DNA of 64,000 nucleotides from Microglena sp. YARC (GCA_022414725.1 CM039462.1:123447786-123511785), one strand, 5' to 3'; shown: positions 1 through 11,470, counted from the stretch's first letter. The notes: a model not told the origin generated them from the letters alone. Program-made: numbers and translations.

Positions 1-195
1 ACTTTTGCCCCATTTCGGCCCAAAATCGTCGCTATAAAAGAACCCTCCCCCCCCCCCCCCCCCCCCCCCCCCCCCGAACATAAAAGGCCCAAATGGCCCT
101 AGAAAGCTATAAAAAAAGCTGTGAAAAAACTATTAAACAGTCCCTGGAGAAGGCCTAAAAACATACAACTAGAGAAAGCACTTTCTGATTTGAAA
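1..195 (-). repeat. Dispersed repeat H, reverse copy with inserted 29-base C run
   Basis: TCGCTATAAAAG, then C at 47-75, then AAAGGCCCAAATGGCCC, AGTCCCTGGAGAAGGCC and AGCACTTTCTGATTTGAAAA. Confidence 0.5.
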
Positions 196-214
196 ACAAT
201 CCCTGTGATGCATG

Positions 215-375
215 TATGTTAAAGTCCAGGAGTAGGCCTAATAGGCTAAAGGGACTTGCCCAACCGTGGCAGGAAGGGCTTAAAAGAAAAAGCATTGACG
301 AACTGAACCCCAAACAATCGTTTCACCTGAGTTTGTGCTACAGTGCTAATTTAATTATACTATATAATTAGTATA
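215..375 (-). repeat. Dispersed retroposon-like repeat F, copy 1
   Basis: Holds AGTCCAGGAGTAGGCC, GGGACTTGCCCAACCGT, GAACCCCAAACAATCG and a terminal AT-rich TTAATTATACTATATAAT. The same order recurs, complete, at 24284-24462 and 50702-50872. Confidence 0.6.
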
Positions 376-663
376 GTAATAGCAAAACGAATGCAAGAGC
401 GATTGGGGCACGGCCACCTGCCCTGGGAGCTCCTTGAAAGCAGCGCCTATTTTCCTTCGCTTACAGCGATCGCTACCCAGGACCCTGTTTTGGCCAAACC
501 CTCTGCTACCCTGACACTCCGCTATCCACCCCCACCACACCCCTACCCCCGGGCGGCCCCCCTTCAGGCCACCTACCCAAATCACTGCCTGGAACCCACC
601 CTTGAAAAGCACCAAATCCCTGACTGCTTTTAAAAGACCCCCTTTCTGAGACGGGAAAAATAT

Positions 664-1140
664 CTGCAACAAAGTGTAACACTCAAGATGGGAAGAAGCT
701 CTGCAACAAAGTGTAACACTTAAGATGGGAAGAAGCTCTGCAACAAAGTGTAACACTCAAGATGGGAAGAAGCTCTGCAACAAAGTGTAACACTCAAGAT
801 GGGAAGAAGCTCTGCAACAAAGTGTAACACTCAAGATGGGAAGAAGCTCTGCAACAAAGTGTAACACTCAAGATGGGAAGAAGCTCTGCAACAAAGTGTA
901 ACACTCAAGATGGGAAGAAGCTCTGCAACAAAGTGTAACACTCAAGATGGGAAGAAGCTCTGCAACAAAGTGTAACACTCAAGATGGGAAGAAGCTCTGC
1001 AACAAAGTGTAACACTCAAGATGGGAAGAAGCTCTGCAACAAAGTGTAACACTCAAGATGGGAAGAAGCTCTGCAACAAAGTGTAACACCCAAGATGGGA
1101 AGAAGCTCTGCAACAAAGTGTAACACTCAAGATGGGGGAA
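664..1140. repeat. 37-bp minisatellite, about 13 copies
   Basis: Unit CTGCAACAAAGTGTAACACT then CAAGATGGGAAGAAGCT, nearly identical in every copy. Confidence 0.95.
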
Positions 1141-1236
1141 ATATCTGATTGAAAGCTTTCCAAAAAAATGTGCTTCACCACCCACCTGTATGGTACTCCT
1201 CCCAGTGCGCAATAAAAATAGAACAAATGAATAAAT

Positions 1237-2092
1237 ACTGGGATAAATATATAAATACTGGGATAAATATACAAATACTGGGATAAATACATAAATAATG
1301 GGATAAATAAATAAATACTGGGATAAATACATAAATACTGGGATAAATACATAAATACTGGGATAAACACATAAACACTGGGATAAATACATACATACTG
1401 GGATAAATATATAAATACTGGGATAAATACATGAATACTGGGATAAATACATATATACTGGGATAAATAAATAAATACTGGGATAAATACATAAATACTG
1501 GGATAAATACATAAATACTGGGATAAATACATAAATAATGGGATAAATACATATATACTGGGATAAATACATAAATACTGGGATAAATACATAAATACTG
1601 GGATAAATACATAAATACTGGGATAAATACATGAATACTGGGATGAATAAATAAATACTGGGATAAATACATAAATGCTGGGATAAATAAATAAATACTG
1701 GGATAAATAAATAAATAAATACTGGGATAAATAAATAAATAAATACTGGGATAAATACATAAATGCTGGGATAAATAAATAAATACTGGGATTAATAAAT
1801 AAATACTGGGATAAATAAATAAATACTGGGATAAATACATAAATACTGGGATAAATACATGAATACTGGGATAAATAAATAAATACTGGGATAAATACAT
1901 AAATACTGGGATAAATAAATAAATAAATACTGGGATAAATACATAAATGCTGGGATAAATAAATAAATACTGGGATAAATAAATAAATAGTGGGATAAAT
2001 AAATAAATACTGGGATAAATACATAAATACTGGGATAAATAAATAAATACTGGGATACATAAATAAATACTGGCATATACTGGGACAAATAA
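1237..2092. repeat. 20-bp minisatellite, about 42 copies
   Basis: Unit ACTGGGATAAATACATAAAT. Several copies carry an extra AAAT. A few more units lie at 2258-2295. The minus strand is open in all frames, giving long false frames rich in Ile-Tyr-Pro-Ser. Confidence 0.95.
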
Positions 2093-2104
2093 ATTAATTA
2101 ATTA

Positions 2105-2470
2105 ATCAAGGTATGTACTTGCATAAAGCTCTCTGGTTGCTCATGATTGATTTCAGCTGGAGGCAAAATAAATAAATACATAAATTAAAAAAGGGGGATC
2201 ACAGCTTCACCACCCACCTGTATGGTACTCCTCCCAGTGCGCAATAAAAATATAATAAATACTGGGATAAATAAATAAATACTGGGATAAATAAATTAAT
2301 AAATCAATCAAGGTGTGTACTTATCAATCAAGGTATGTACTTACATAACGCTCTCTGGTTGCTCACGATTGATTTCAGCTGGAGGCAAAATAAATAAATA
2401 CATATATATAAATAAAAAAGGGGGATCACAGCTTCTCCACCCACCTGTATGGTACTCCTCCCAGTGCGCA
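2105..2470. repeat. Two-copy block beside the 20-bp array
   Basis: GCTCTCTGGTTGCTCATGAT and CACCCACCTGTATGGTACTC occur at 2128/2207 and again at 2349/2431; the second motif also ends the array at 1182. The array was copied with its flanks. Confidence 0.8.
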
Positions 2471-2630
2471 AGAAGCCAGGGAATTGTGATCTGTATATGC
2501 ATGATAAATATGTTGTTAGCTGTGTTATCTGAGGCGTGACAAAGCGCTTAAATTGTGCAACTGCCACCCTGGAGTAAACTAGGACAAGGGTTCAAACAGA
2601 CCTACAGCATCATTACCAGGTCAGGTATAA

Positions 2631-2811
2631 TTAGGATACGGCAATATGATATCATACAATAGCTTGTCATCATATGATATCATAGGATGCCAGCAGTCTG
2701 ACTAGGCTAAGGCTACCATTTACATAAAACATCATATTATGCAGTTTGTGAGATATCATATGATACCATTATCGCCTTTGGTCAACATCACATGATATGC
2801 CAGTCCTTAGG
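2631..2811. mobile_element. MITE family B, diverged copy
   Basis: TTAGGATACGGCAATATGAT at the left and ATCACATGATATGCCAGTCC then TTA at the right are inverted. The interior has the family markers CAGCAGTCTGACTAGGC and TACCATTTACATA. Confidence 0.65.
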
Positions 2812-2957
2812 TTTAATGACCTGCCTTTATAACAGATGCCTCCTTGGTAGGAATTTCTCCGCTTTCCTTTCTGAATCCTTGGTGGGCGCTGTTTTGTGCA
2901 TGGGCTCCCTCTTCCTGGAGTAAAAATCCTTTCAAAAACAAAACAAAACAAGAAAAT

Positions 2958-2960
<3 letters not shown>

Positions 2961-3024
<64 letters not shown>
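2961..3024. repeat. (CT)n microsatellite
   Basis: 32 uninterrupted CT units. Confidence 0.95.
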
Positions 3025-3028
<4 letters not shown>

Positions 3029-3065
3029 TTCTCATCACAAGGGTAACCTTGTCCGCCACCACTAC

Positions 3066-3165
3066 AATTACATTACATTATCATCGACAGGCCATTGCTG
3101 GCCCAAGATAAGCCCGCTCTGCAACATTCGGGAGGGGTCTTCCAACAAAACATCAGAATAAGAAA
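3066..3165 (-). repeat. SINE-like repeat T with TGTAA tail, copy 1
   Basis: Plus-strand CAATTACATTACATTATCAT then CGACAGGCCATTGCTGGCCC and GGGAGGGGTCTTCCAAC. The minus-strand reading ends in TGTAA units. Confidence 0.55.
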
Positions 3166-3229
3166 GTTAATCTCGCAGTAAGCAAGCAAGATTGTAGCAA
3201 GCAAGCATTATTATCAGCACTAATTCCAT

Positions 3230-3276
<47 letters not shown>
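3230..3276. repeat. (TAGA)n microsatellite
   Basis: About 11 perfect units. Confidence 0.95.
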
Positions 3277-4069
3277 CTAGTACGGTAGCGCGTGTGGCCG
3301 TTGGCCACCTTCCACCCTGGTACTGGGTCCTGGTCTGGGATACAGAATGGGTAACACCCTTGTATGTAACCACGCCGTCGACGCAACATCAAAGAGGTGT
3401 CTTCCAGGGATTGTTTTTTTCAAATTAAAAAGAAGAAATCTTATGACAATTATTTGCCTCCTCCCAGAACAGGATCCTTATTCCCCACTGCTCACCATCA
3501 TGATTGTGAACTCTCCCAGGTAGTAATCTTCTGCTACCACGAGACTAGAATCTCAGCCCGGACCCCTGACCTCCCCGGGCCAGCCCTTCAGGCCGCCTAC
3601 CCAAATCGCTACCAGGGGCCCAACCTTCAAAGACACCAAATCCCTGTTCGCTACCAGAAGACCCCTTTCTGAAACGGAAAAAAAGCCTTACAACCCCCCC
3701 CCCGCCCCCCCCCTCTGCTCACCATCATGATTGTGAACACTCTCAAGTAGTCACATGTGAGGTCTAAGCGGCAGCTTGTAGCTGGAAATAAAAACAATGC
3801 CCCACCCACCCACACCCACCCACCCACCCACTCTCCCAGGTACTCTTATTTGTAGTCTAAGCGGCAGCTTGTAGCTGGAAATAATAACACTGCCCCCCCC
3901 CCCCACACACACACACCCACACACACACACAGTGCTCACCATCATGATTGTGAACTCTCCCAGGAAGTTGCATGGGTAGTCTAAGCTGCACTGAACATTC
4001 TGAAGAAGCAGGCCTACTGAAAGCGCATCACATCTGGCATAAGGGCATAAGGCTCCGTGTGAGACATAA

Positions 4070-5068
4070 ATATATGGATATATGGATGGATGAATGGATG
4101 GGTGGATGGGTGGATGGGTGGATAGATGGATGGGTTGGTAAGTGGGTGGGTGGGTGGATGGATGGATGGATGGACGGATGGATAGATGGATGGATGGATA
4201 GATGGATGGATGGATGGACGGACGGATGGTGGGTTGGGTGGGTGGGAGGGTGGGTGTTTGGGTGGATGGATGGACGGAGGGATGGATGGATGGATGGATG
4301 GATGGATGGATGGATGGATGGATGGATGGATGGATGGGTGGGTGGGTGGATGGGTGGATGGATGGATGGATGGGTGAATGGATGGATGGATGGATGGATG
4401 GATGGATGGATGGATGGATGGATGGATGGACGGATGGACTGACGGATGGATGGTTGGTTGGTTGGGTGGGTGGGTGGGTGGGTGGATTGATGGATGGATG
4501 GATGGATGGTTGGGAGGGTGGGTGGGTGGATGGGTGGATGGATGGATGGATGGATGGATGGATGGATGGATGGATGGATGGATGGATGGATGGATGGATA
4601 GATGGATGGGTGGATGGATGGTTGGATGGGTGGGAGGGTGGGTGAATGGGTGGATGGATGGATGGATGGATGGATGGATGGATGGATGGATGGATGGATG
4701 GATGGATGGATGGATGGATGGATAGATAGATGGATAGATATATGGATGGATAGATGAATGTATGGATGGATAGATAGATAGATACATGGATAGATGGATG
4801 GATGGACGGGTGGATGGATCAATGGATAGATGGATGGATAGATAGATGGATACATACATGGATACATGGATAGATGGATGGATGGATGGGTGGATGGATG
4901 AATGGATGGATGGATGGATGGATGGGTGCATGGATGGATGGATGGATGGATGGATGGATGGATGGATGGATGGATGGATGGATGGATACATAGATAGATA
5001 TATGGATATATGGATAGATATATGGATGGATAGATGAATAGATGGATGGATAGATGGATAGATACATG
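4070..5068. repeat. 1-kb GGAT/GGGT tetranucleotide array
   Basis: Almost entirely TGGA with GGGT, GATA and GGTT variants. Both strands are open for over 340 codons (His-Pro-Ser-Ile or Trp-Met-Asp-Gly repeats); these are artefacts, not genes. Confidence 0.95.
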
Positions 5069-5149
5069 CAAAGATGTTTGTTAAACCAGAGATATCTTGC
5101 CTACCCCATTTGCTGCAATTTACTTGCATGATGATCAGAGGACACAGAG

Positions 5150-5330
5150 CCATGGTTGAAGAGGCCCTGGACATTAATGATCAATATCCTTGCTTGCTGC
5201 ATTATTGCTAATCTAATTATTGCCCATCTAAGGAATAGTTGGAAGACCCCTCCTAGATGTCGTGGAGTGGGCTTGTCTTGGGTCAACAATGGCCAGTTGA
5301 TGACGATGCAATGTATTGCAACTGATGCAG
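5150..5330 (+). repeat. SINE-like repeat T, copy 2
   Basis: GAAGAGGCCCTGGACATTAA ... GGAAGACCCCTCCTAG ... CAACAATGGCCAGTTGATGA then CGATGCAATGTATTG. Confidence 0.55.
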
Positions 5331-5361
5331 TGGAGCAATAAAGAGATAGCAGCCCCACAAC

Positions 5362-5514
5362 ATAGCAATATAATGACATATCGATATAATGGCATGTAAA
5401 TATAATGACATGAAAAACAATGATGTATCAATATAATGACATATAAAAATAATGACACATCGATATAATGACATATCGATATAATGACATATCAATATAA
5501 TGACATATCGATAT
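5362..5514. repeat. AT-rich array of about 16-20 bp units
   Basis: Unit ATATCGATATAATGACAT with variants; adjacent to the hairpin at 5574. Confidence 0.8.
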
Positions 5515-5573
5515 TATAGGCTTTCTCGCCCTGTTTCTTTGTGTGTGTTTTCTGTTTTCTCGCCTTGTTTTTC

Positions 5574-5621
5574 CGTTTTGTTTCTTCATGTCACCAAGAG
5601 GTGACATGAAGAAACAAAACG
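5574..5621. other. Perfect inverted repeat, 22-bp arms, 4-base loop
   Basis: Arms CGTTTTGTTTCTTCATGTCA then CC (5574-5595) and the exact complement at 5600-5621, loop AAGA. Confidence 0.9.
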
Positions 5622-5814
5622 AAAGAAGAAGGCGAAAAAAGAAGATGCTTACAGGCAACAAAAGGTAAAGAAAGATAGCGCAGCACCACAACATAGCAAT
5701 GTAATAGGTTTTCTCACCCTTGTTCTTTGCCTTTCTTTGCTTGTAAGAAGTTGGTGATATGTACAAAATACGAAAAACGTGATATCGTAAAAGAGGAGTC
5801 CCGCAATAGCAACG

Positions 5815-7330
5815 CAATATAACATTTAACACAGGAATATAACAGTTAGCACAGCAAGGTAACATTTAACACAGCAATGTAACATTTAACACAGGAATAT
5901 AACAGTTAGCACAGCAATGTAACATTTAACACAGCAATGTAACATTTAACACAGGAATATAACAGTTAGCACAGCAATGTAACATTTAACACAGCAATGT
6001 AACATTTAACACAGGAATATAACAGTCAGCACAGCAATGTAACATTTAACACAGCAATGTAACATTTAACACAGCAATGTAACATTTAACACAGGAATAT
6101 AACAGTTAGCACAGCAATGTAACATTTAACACAGCAATGTAACATTTAACACAGGAATATAACAGTTAGCACAGCAATGTAACATTTAACACAGCAATGT
6201 AACATTTAACACAGCTATGTAACAGTTAGCACAGCAATGTAACATTTGACACAGCTATGTAACAGTTAAACAGCAATGTAACATTTAACACAGCAATATA
6301 ACATTTAACACAGCTATGTAACAGTTAGCACAGCAATGTAACATTTAACACAGCAATATAACATTTAACACAGCTATGTAACAGTTAGCACAGCAATGTA
6401 ACATTTAACAAAGCAATATAACATTTAACACAGCTATGTAACAGTTAAACAGCAATGTAACATTTAACACAGCAATATAACATTTAACACAGCTATGTAA
6501 CAGTTAACACAGCAATGTAACATTTAACACAGCAATATAACATTTAACACAGCTATGTAACAGTTAAACAGCAATGTAACATTTAACAAAGCAATATAAC
6601 ATTTAACACAGCTATGTAACAGTTAAACAGCAATGTAACATTTAACACAGCAATATAACATTTAACACAGCTATGTAACAGTTAACACAGCAATGTAACA
6701 TTTAACACAGCAATATAACATTTAACACAGCTATGTAACAGTTAACACAGCAATGTAACATTTAACAGAGCAATATAACATTTAACACAGGAATATAACA
6801 TTGAAAACAGCGATATACATTTAAGACAGCAATATAACAGTTAGCACAGCAATGTAACATTTGACAAAGCAATATAACATTTAACACAGCTATGTAACAG
6901 TTAACACAGCAATGTAACATTTAACAGAGCAATATAACATTTAACACAAAAATATAACATTGAAAACAGCGATATACATTTAAGACAGCAATATAACATT
7001 GAACACAGCAATGTAACATTTAACAGAGCGATATAACATTGAACCCGGTAATATAACATTGAAAACAGCGATATACATTTAAGACAGCAATATAACATTG
7101 AACACAGCAATGTAACATTTAACAGAGCGATATAACATCTAACACAGGAATATAACATTGAAAACAGCGATATACATTTAAGACAGCAATATAACATTGA
7201 ACACAGCAATGTAACATTTAACAGAGCAATATAACATTGAACCCGGTAATATAACATTGAAAACAGCGATATACATTTAAGACAGCAATATAACATTGAA
7301 CCCGGCAATATAACATGTAAGACAGCGATA
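5815..7330. repeat. 20-bp satellite with higher-order structure, about 75 units
   Basis: Base unit AACATTTAACACAGCAATGT. From 5850 to 6200 three variants recur in fixed order (…CAGGAATAT, AACAGTTAGC…, AACATTTAAC…) as a 60-bp unit; from 6800 onward a longer unit of about 120 bp with GAACCCGGTAATAT and GCGATATACATTTAAG takes over. Confidence 0.93.
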
Positions 7331-7680
7331 TACAATTTCGTACCCATCATCAAATAGTTGGCCAAGAGGGGAGGGACTAATTTTGTTTACATTTGTACAG
7401 CGATAATTGCGTTAAAACGGGGTTAAACTAGAGATCGATACATATAGCCGGGGAAAAAGCCCTGTCAGCAATATAATATTTCGTACCCGTGATGAAATAG
7501 TTGGCCAAGAGGTGAGGAACTATTTTTTCTTACATTTGTAAAGCGATAATTTTGTTAAAACGGGATCAAAACTAGCGATCCCTGTATACAGCGGGGGGAA
7601 AAGCCCTGACAGCAATATGACATTTCGTACCCGTGATCAAATAGCTGGCCAAGAGGGGAGGAACTTTTCGTACGCCGGGC
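7325..7680. repeat. About 145-bp tandem repeat, 2.5 copies
   Basis: TTTCGTACCC(A/G)T then GAAATAGTTGGCCAAGAGG recurs at 7335, 7480 and 7624, enclosing repeat-H cores. The start overlaps the satellite unit (AGCAATATAACAT...). Confidence 0.8.
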
Positions 7681-7877
7681 TTGCTTCCCATCAAGGCTGC
7701 GCAGTGTGACGAGAGAGCAATGCTTTAGCGTTGTAGAATATGATAACTAAAGAAATAAAGCAACATGCACATCATAACTCAGGGAATAAATCAAAAAGCC
7801 AACCAAGTTGACCGAGCTTGCTTCCTATCAAGGCTGCGCAGCGTGATGAGATTGGAATGCTTCGGCCTTGTCATAGT

Positions 7878-8069
7878 TTTTCTTTTCAGCTCCGAGCAGC
7901 AGCTACTAGGCAGCTCCATGAGCCAGCCACTGGGCTAATCCCCAAGATTTTGACAGTTCTGGACAGCGGATACTGTTAGCTTCCAGACACGCTAGGTTGC
8001 ATTACCTTTGGCCAGCTAGCCAGTTAGGGGAGCTGCCTAGAAGCTGCTGCTTCTAGCTGAAAAGAAAAC
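7878..8069. mobile_element. hAT-like MITE family A, copy
   Basis: About 190 bp with terminal inverted repeats: left TTTCTTTTCAGCTCCGAGCA then GCAGC...AGGCAGCTCC; right GGAGCTGCCTAGAAGCTGCT then TCTAGCTGAAAAGAAA. The middle holds the family core (GCTAGCTAG..., CCCAGTGGCTGGCTC-like). Confidence 0.7.
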
Positions 8070-8149
8070 ACTGAGCATTGTAGAACATGATAACTCAAGG
8101 AATGAAGCAACAGGCACATCATAACTCAGGGAATAAATCAACAATGCGA

Positions 8150-8232
8150 CACACTAGCTAGCTTCAGGTTCAGCCCAGGGGTGGGTAAAAGGAGCTGCCT
8201 AGAAGCTGCTACATGCAGCTCCCAAAAATAAC
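8150..8232. mobile_element. MITE family A, right-half fragment
   Basis: Holds only the right arm: CTAGCTTCAGGTTC... GGAGCTGCCTAGAAGCTGCT ACATGCAGCTCCC. It is truncated at its left side, 80 bp from the full copy at 7878. Confidence 0.55.
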
Positions 8233-8356
8233 ATTGCCACCAAGTCTGCAATTGAGGCTATCGGCATGGTGTAGTGGAGAGAGGACTCTTAGTTGCATGA
8301 GGTTTAGGTAACTGCCAAAAAGCAAAGAACCTTAAAGGCTGTTGCCATGTACAAAA

Positions 8357-8590
8357 GCTCAAGTTGAGGTAATGATAACACCTGGTGGGGTGTGGTGTTA
8401 AGGGAGCCCGTCGTACGCGGGTAGAGAGCGTTCTTCTACCTCAACTGGACAAGCTACCATCACGGTTGACAACGACCTGCAACGCTAAGAGCGACCGTAG
8501 GGGGAATCGAACCCCCGACTCATCATCCTCAAAGCGATTGAGTCTACCACTAGACCAATGTATATCACTGAAAGGGGCTGCTCAAGTTGA
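8357..8590 (-). mobile_element. tRNA-derived SINE, copy 1, with 11-bp target-site duplication
   Basis: On the minus strand the head has an A box (TGGTCTAGTGGTAGACT, 8557-8541) and a B box inside GGGGGTTCGATTCCCC (8516-8501), as in tRNA. The body runs to TAATGATAACACC at the low-coordinate end. Perfect 11-bp duplications GCTCAAGTTGA lie at 8357-8367 and 8580-8590. The body is shared with three other copies. Confidence 0.85.
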
Positions 8591-8699
8591 AGTTGATAAA
8601 CTTTGCTTTGTTTAGGTTACTGCTGAAAAGCGAAGAACCTGAAAGGCTGGAGCCATATAAACAAGTTCGAGTTGAAGTTTACGAACTTTTGCTTACCAG

Positions 8700-8883
8700 T
8701 AGGGAACGGCAACTAATATTAGTGGTTGAAAAACTAATATTACCTAATATAATTATAGTGTCACAATAATATTAGTTTTTCAAATAAATTTGAAATCCTG
8801 GTGAGACGGCTCGTTCGATTAATATTATATGATATTATATAATATTATTTATTCTCTAATATTATATAACATAGCCGACCCCT
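8700..8883. mobile_element. MITE family C copy
   Basis: TAGGGAACGGCAACTAATAT left; ACATAGCCGACCCCTA right; core CCTGGTGAGACGGCTCG and repeated AATATTAG. The first 12 bases equal those of family B. Confidence 0.7.
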
Positions 8884-9526
8884 ACTTACCAGTCCATGTT
8901 GACGTAGAAGATGACGGCAATACCACTGAAAAGATCAATCCAGTTAGGGGCAGGTCCTGCGGTAGTGGGAAGCTGGTCAGAACTTATCTGGTCAGCACTT
9001 CTTTTCCTGATTTCCTGAACCACCTAAACCCTAAACCTAAACTCTGAAAACACGTCAACCCTAAATCCTTAACTACCTAAACCCAATTGCTGACCAGCTA
9101 AGTGCTGCCCAGCTTCCCCCTATTAGGTCCTGCACGCACGTGAGGTCATATTGAGGGGATGCTGTCACACTTAGCACTACATGCTGTCACGCTTAGCACT
9201 ACTGACTTTGCACACGCCTCGCACGCTTGCCCCGACAGCCCCCCTAGCCCCTAAACCAACACATACCTATCGCCTGATAAAGTACCCCTCACATGGCATG
9301 GCACGCCATACTACCTTGCACACACCTCACTCCCTCATGCAGCCCATCCATACGCACATGCATGCATGAACCATCTCATTCACTTAGAAATATCATGCAT
9401 GTCTGGGCATATCTCCTATTTATTCAACCCAGTTATTTGAACATTCGCAGCATGGCCGTCGCACACACGCATGCAAGCATCTACTTCAGTCAGCTTGATC
9501 ACAAATTCTTGCATGAGCCCTCTTAC

Positions 9527-9743
9527 CGGAGAAGTTGACCAAGTAGACAGTATTTATGAGGTATGCTGCAAACACTGCACTGAGCCCAGTCAGGGTCACA
9601 AGATTGGGGGCCAGCCACATGGGTAAGAGCTCAACCAGGAAATTCCACATGGGGGTATGGATAACATCTAGGTACGTGTAACCAGCCGGCTTGTACTGAT
9701 AGTGCTTCATCCCCACAAGGGCACGCTGAGATAGGTATCCCAT
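9527..9743 (-). CDS. First coding exon of an aminoalcohol phosphotransferase (CDP-alcohol phosphatidyltransferase; choline/ethanolamine phosphotransferase type), partial
   Basis: The Kennedy-pathway enzyme of the endoplasmic reticulum that moves phosphocholine or phosphoethanolamine from its CDP form to diacylglycerol. The exon reads MGYLSQRALVGMKHYQYKPA, then YTYLDVIHTPMWNFLVELLP and MWLAPNLVTLTGL, the characteristic N-terminus ahead of the first membrane helix; the helix continues through SAVFAAYLINTVYLV. It ends in a clean donor (G|GTAAGAG) in phase 1. The next exon should carry the DGxxARxxxxxxxxGxxxDxxxD catalytic motif, but no frame on this strand down to base 1 shows it. Either the intron exceeds 9.5 kb and the gene continues outside the window, or the gene is cut off. 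The start is the first ATG and agrees with family N-termini. Confidence 0.82.
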
Positions 9744-9839
9744 TTCAGACTGCTTGGCTGCTCTGCTCCAGCACTGCTTGGTGAGTTACTGATGGGCTTT
9801 AGCACGAGGAGAGAGGGGTTTCGATGATTCGTTCAACTG

Positions 9840-10466
9840 ATGATTCAAGCTTGCATGGGTTTTGAGGGCCCTTGCAGTGGGGTAGCAAACGAAGTAGGTC
9901 TGATTGAAATCAAGGTTGGTCGCGCCAGCCTGGTTCGCAACACTGTTTTCCCCCCAAACTCGGACGAGGAAGTTAAGCGCGGGAAGCTGCTTAGTAGATA
10001 CTTTACGCAGTGCGATGCTGTGCAGCAGATGCCTAGCGTCTACGATGGTGATCTTTACGCGCCCTCTGTCGGCCCGGCGTGCTGCGGCAGTTCAAACTCG
10101 TACTGTACGCGACTGTACGGTGTTTACGGTTCACACCAGGGGCCCCTGGTTCACGCAGCTGCTCCCGAAGCTGCCCCGATCTGCCCTGTCAGCAATTTCA
10201 GCCAGTGCTTTGTCCCCCCGAGTCACCCACTGCTGTTACAAAGCAAATTGCATCAGATAAGGCACTGCCCTGTCTGCTTAAAAATGGCCACAAAGCCGGC
10301 AGTATTTTTGTGTGAAGGTGCTACATACGGTAACTACATAAGAGCCCTTAGTGGCTGCCTTTCGTACCTCGATGCAACGGAACTGTCCTGCCCCCTGCCC
10401 CCCAGTTGCATCACGGTTGTACTACTGTTCTACCCAGATCTCCTCCAAGCAGCAATTATTGATTGA
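9840..10466 (+). other. Long open frame upstream of the aminoalcohol phosphotransferase, doubtful
   Basis: 208 codons are open on the plus strand and begin MIQACMGFEGPCSGVANEVG. Two other plus frames are open across much of the same stretch, which suggests composition rather than coding. The region lies directly 5' of the minus-strand phosphotransferase start and is probably its promoter and leader. No domain is recognised. Confidence 0.18.
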
Positions 10467-10470
10467 AACA

Positions 10471-11130
10471 GCTCGAAGTCACTTGACAGAGCAAAACGTT
10501 TTCGTTAACCTGGATACACCCTGAAACTTCTTCCATACCTGAAAAACTGCTCCAGTACACCCAAGGTTAACCAACAGGCAGCTCAAAGCACTCGCGATAT
10601 TATCTTTTTGGATGGTTTAGAAGCAAGGGTTTATATTAATTGAAATTTTACATAACAAGCAAATGAACTTTTGGGTCCCACTTCTCGTGGTTAAAATCCG
10701 TTCATGAATCTGAAAAGCAAGGCCATTGTCCAGAAAACCTACCAACTGAGTTCCAGCAACAGGATGCCCCATCAAAGTAGTTAGCTAGTTCGCATAGTGT
10801 CCCCCGGGGTTTCTGTGATAGGAACCAAGAGATAATATATTTTGGGGATTGGTGTAGTGTTTAATCGAAAGGGGGGCTTGGAATTGGCAGACAGCGAGCA
10901 GCTCACATTTGGCTTACGAACCATGTATCAATTTACGAACCATGTACCAATTTACGAACCATGTATCAATTCAAATTCGAATTAATTAGTCAGCTGCTGT
11001 TGCAGGCAGAGTCAAAATATGTGACCATCACTTGTGAGAATCAAGCGCATCCTATGTCAGCCAGTACTTCAGTACCGGTGGTAAATGCAGAACGAGTGCA
11101 ACAACAATGTCACATCGCACACACGAGATA
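10471..11130. other. Intergenic, no gene seen
   Basis: Between the phosphotransferase upstream region and the cyclophilin 3' flank. Apart from the 18-bp triple repeat nothing is recognised. Confidence 0.5.
10914..10970. repeat. 18-bp direct repeat, three copies
   Basis: TTACGAACCATGTATCAA three times. It lies between the cyclophilin 3' end and the phosphotransferase. Confidence 0.9.
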
Positions 11131-11251
11131 AGTGGGCCGCTGGTTAATGTTCGTGATCCCACTTCCTGGGGTGAAAATCGTTTCAATACAAATAAGAAGA
11201 GCCTTGTCCAGTGAAGGTGTCACTCTCAACCCAATCAAGTCAACTGACGGT

Positions 11252-11470
11252 GATCAATTTTTGGCGGAGCCCCCTCTTCAAGGGGGCGGGAGCCCCCATG
11301 TTTACCCATTTGTCCGTCCAACCGAAAAATGTCTTGAAGCCTGACACGTCATCCAACGGTCGCGTAACTAACTCGCTTCGGTCAGCTCCATCGTTGCCAC
11401 CTTTCGTTCCGTTGCCAACACACTCCGCCAATTTTCCGCGTCGCTTGCGACGCTGCGTAGGACTTGTTGC
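11252..11470 (-). repeat. GC-rich dispersed repeat G, copy 1
   Basis: On the minus strand: GCGTCGCAAGCGACGCGGAA then AATTGGCGGAGTG ... and an ending CTCCGCCAAAAA preceded by a GGGGGCTCCCGCCCCC hairpin-like block. About 210 bp. It lies at the 3' side of the cyclophilin gene. Confidence 0.65.

Noticed and set aside
979..2088. Three overlapping minus-strand frames of 100-335 codons
   Set aside because: They translate the 20-bp array, whose unit lacks stop codons on that strand; not genes.
4014..5174. A 386-codon minus-strand frame and several plus-strand frames over the GGAT array
   Set aside because: Pure translation of a tetranucleotide repeat (His-Pro-Ser-Ile or Trp-Met-Asp-Gly); open in several frames on both strands.
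6901..7365. 154-codon minus-strand frame rich in Cys-Tyr-Ile-Ala-Leu
   Set aside because: Satellite translation; no start context and the unit repeats exactly.
8500..8560. Possible genuine tRNA gene on the minus strand
   Set aside because: A and B boxes are present, but the same sequence with an identical non-tRNA body and target duplications recurs at other sites, so it is a SINE head; the acceptor stem is not formed.
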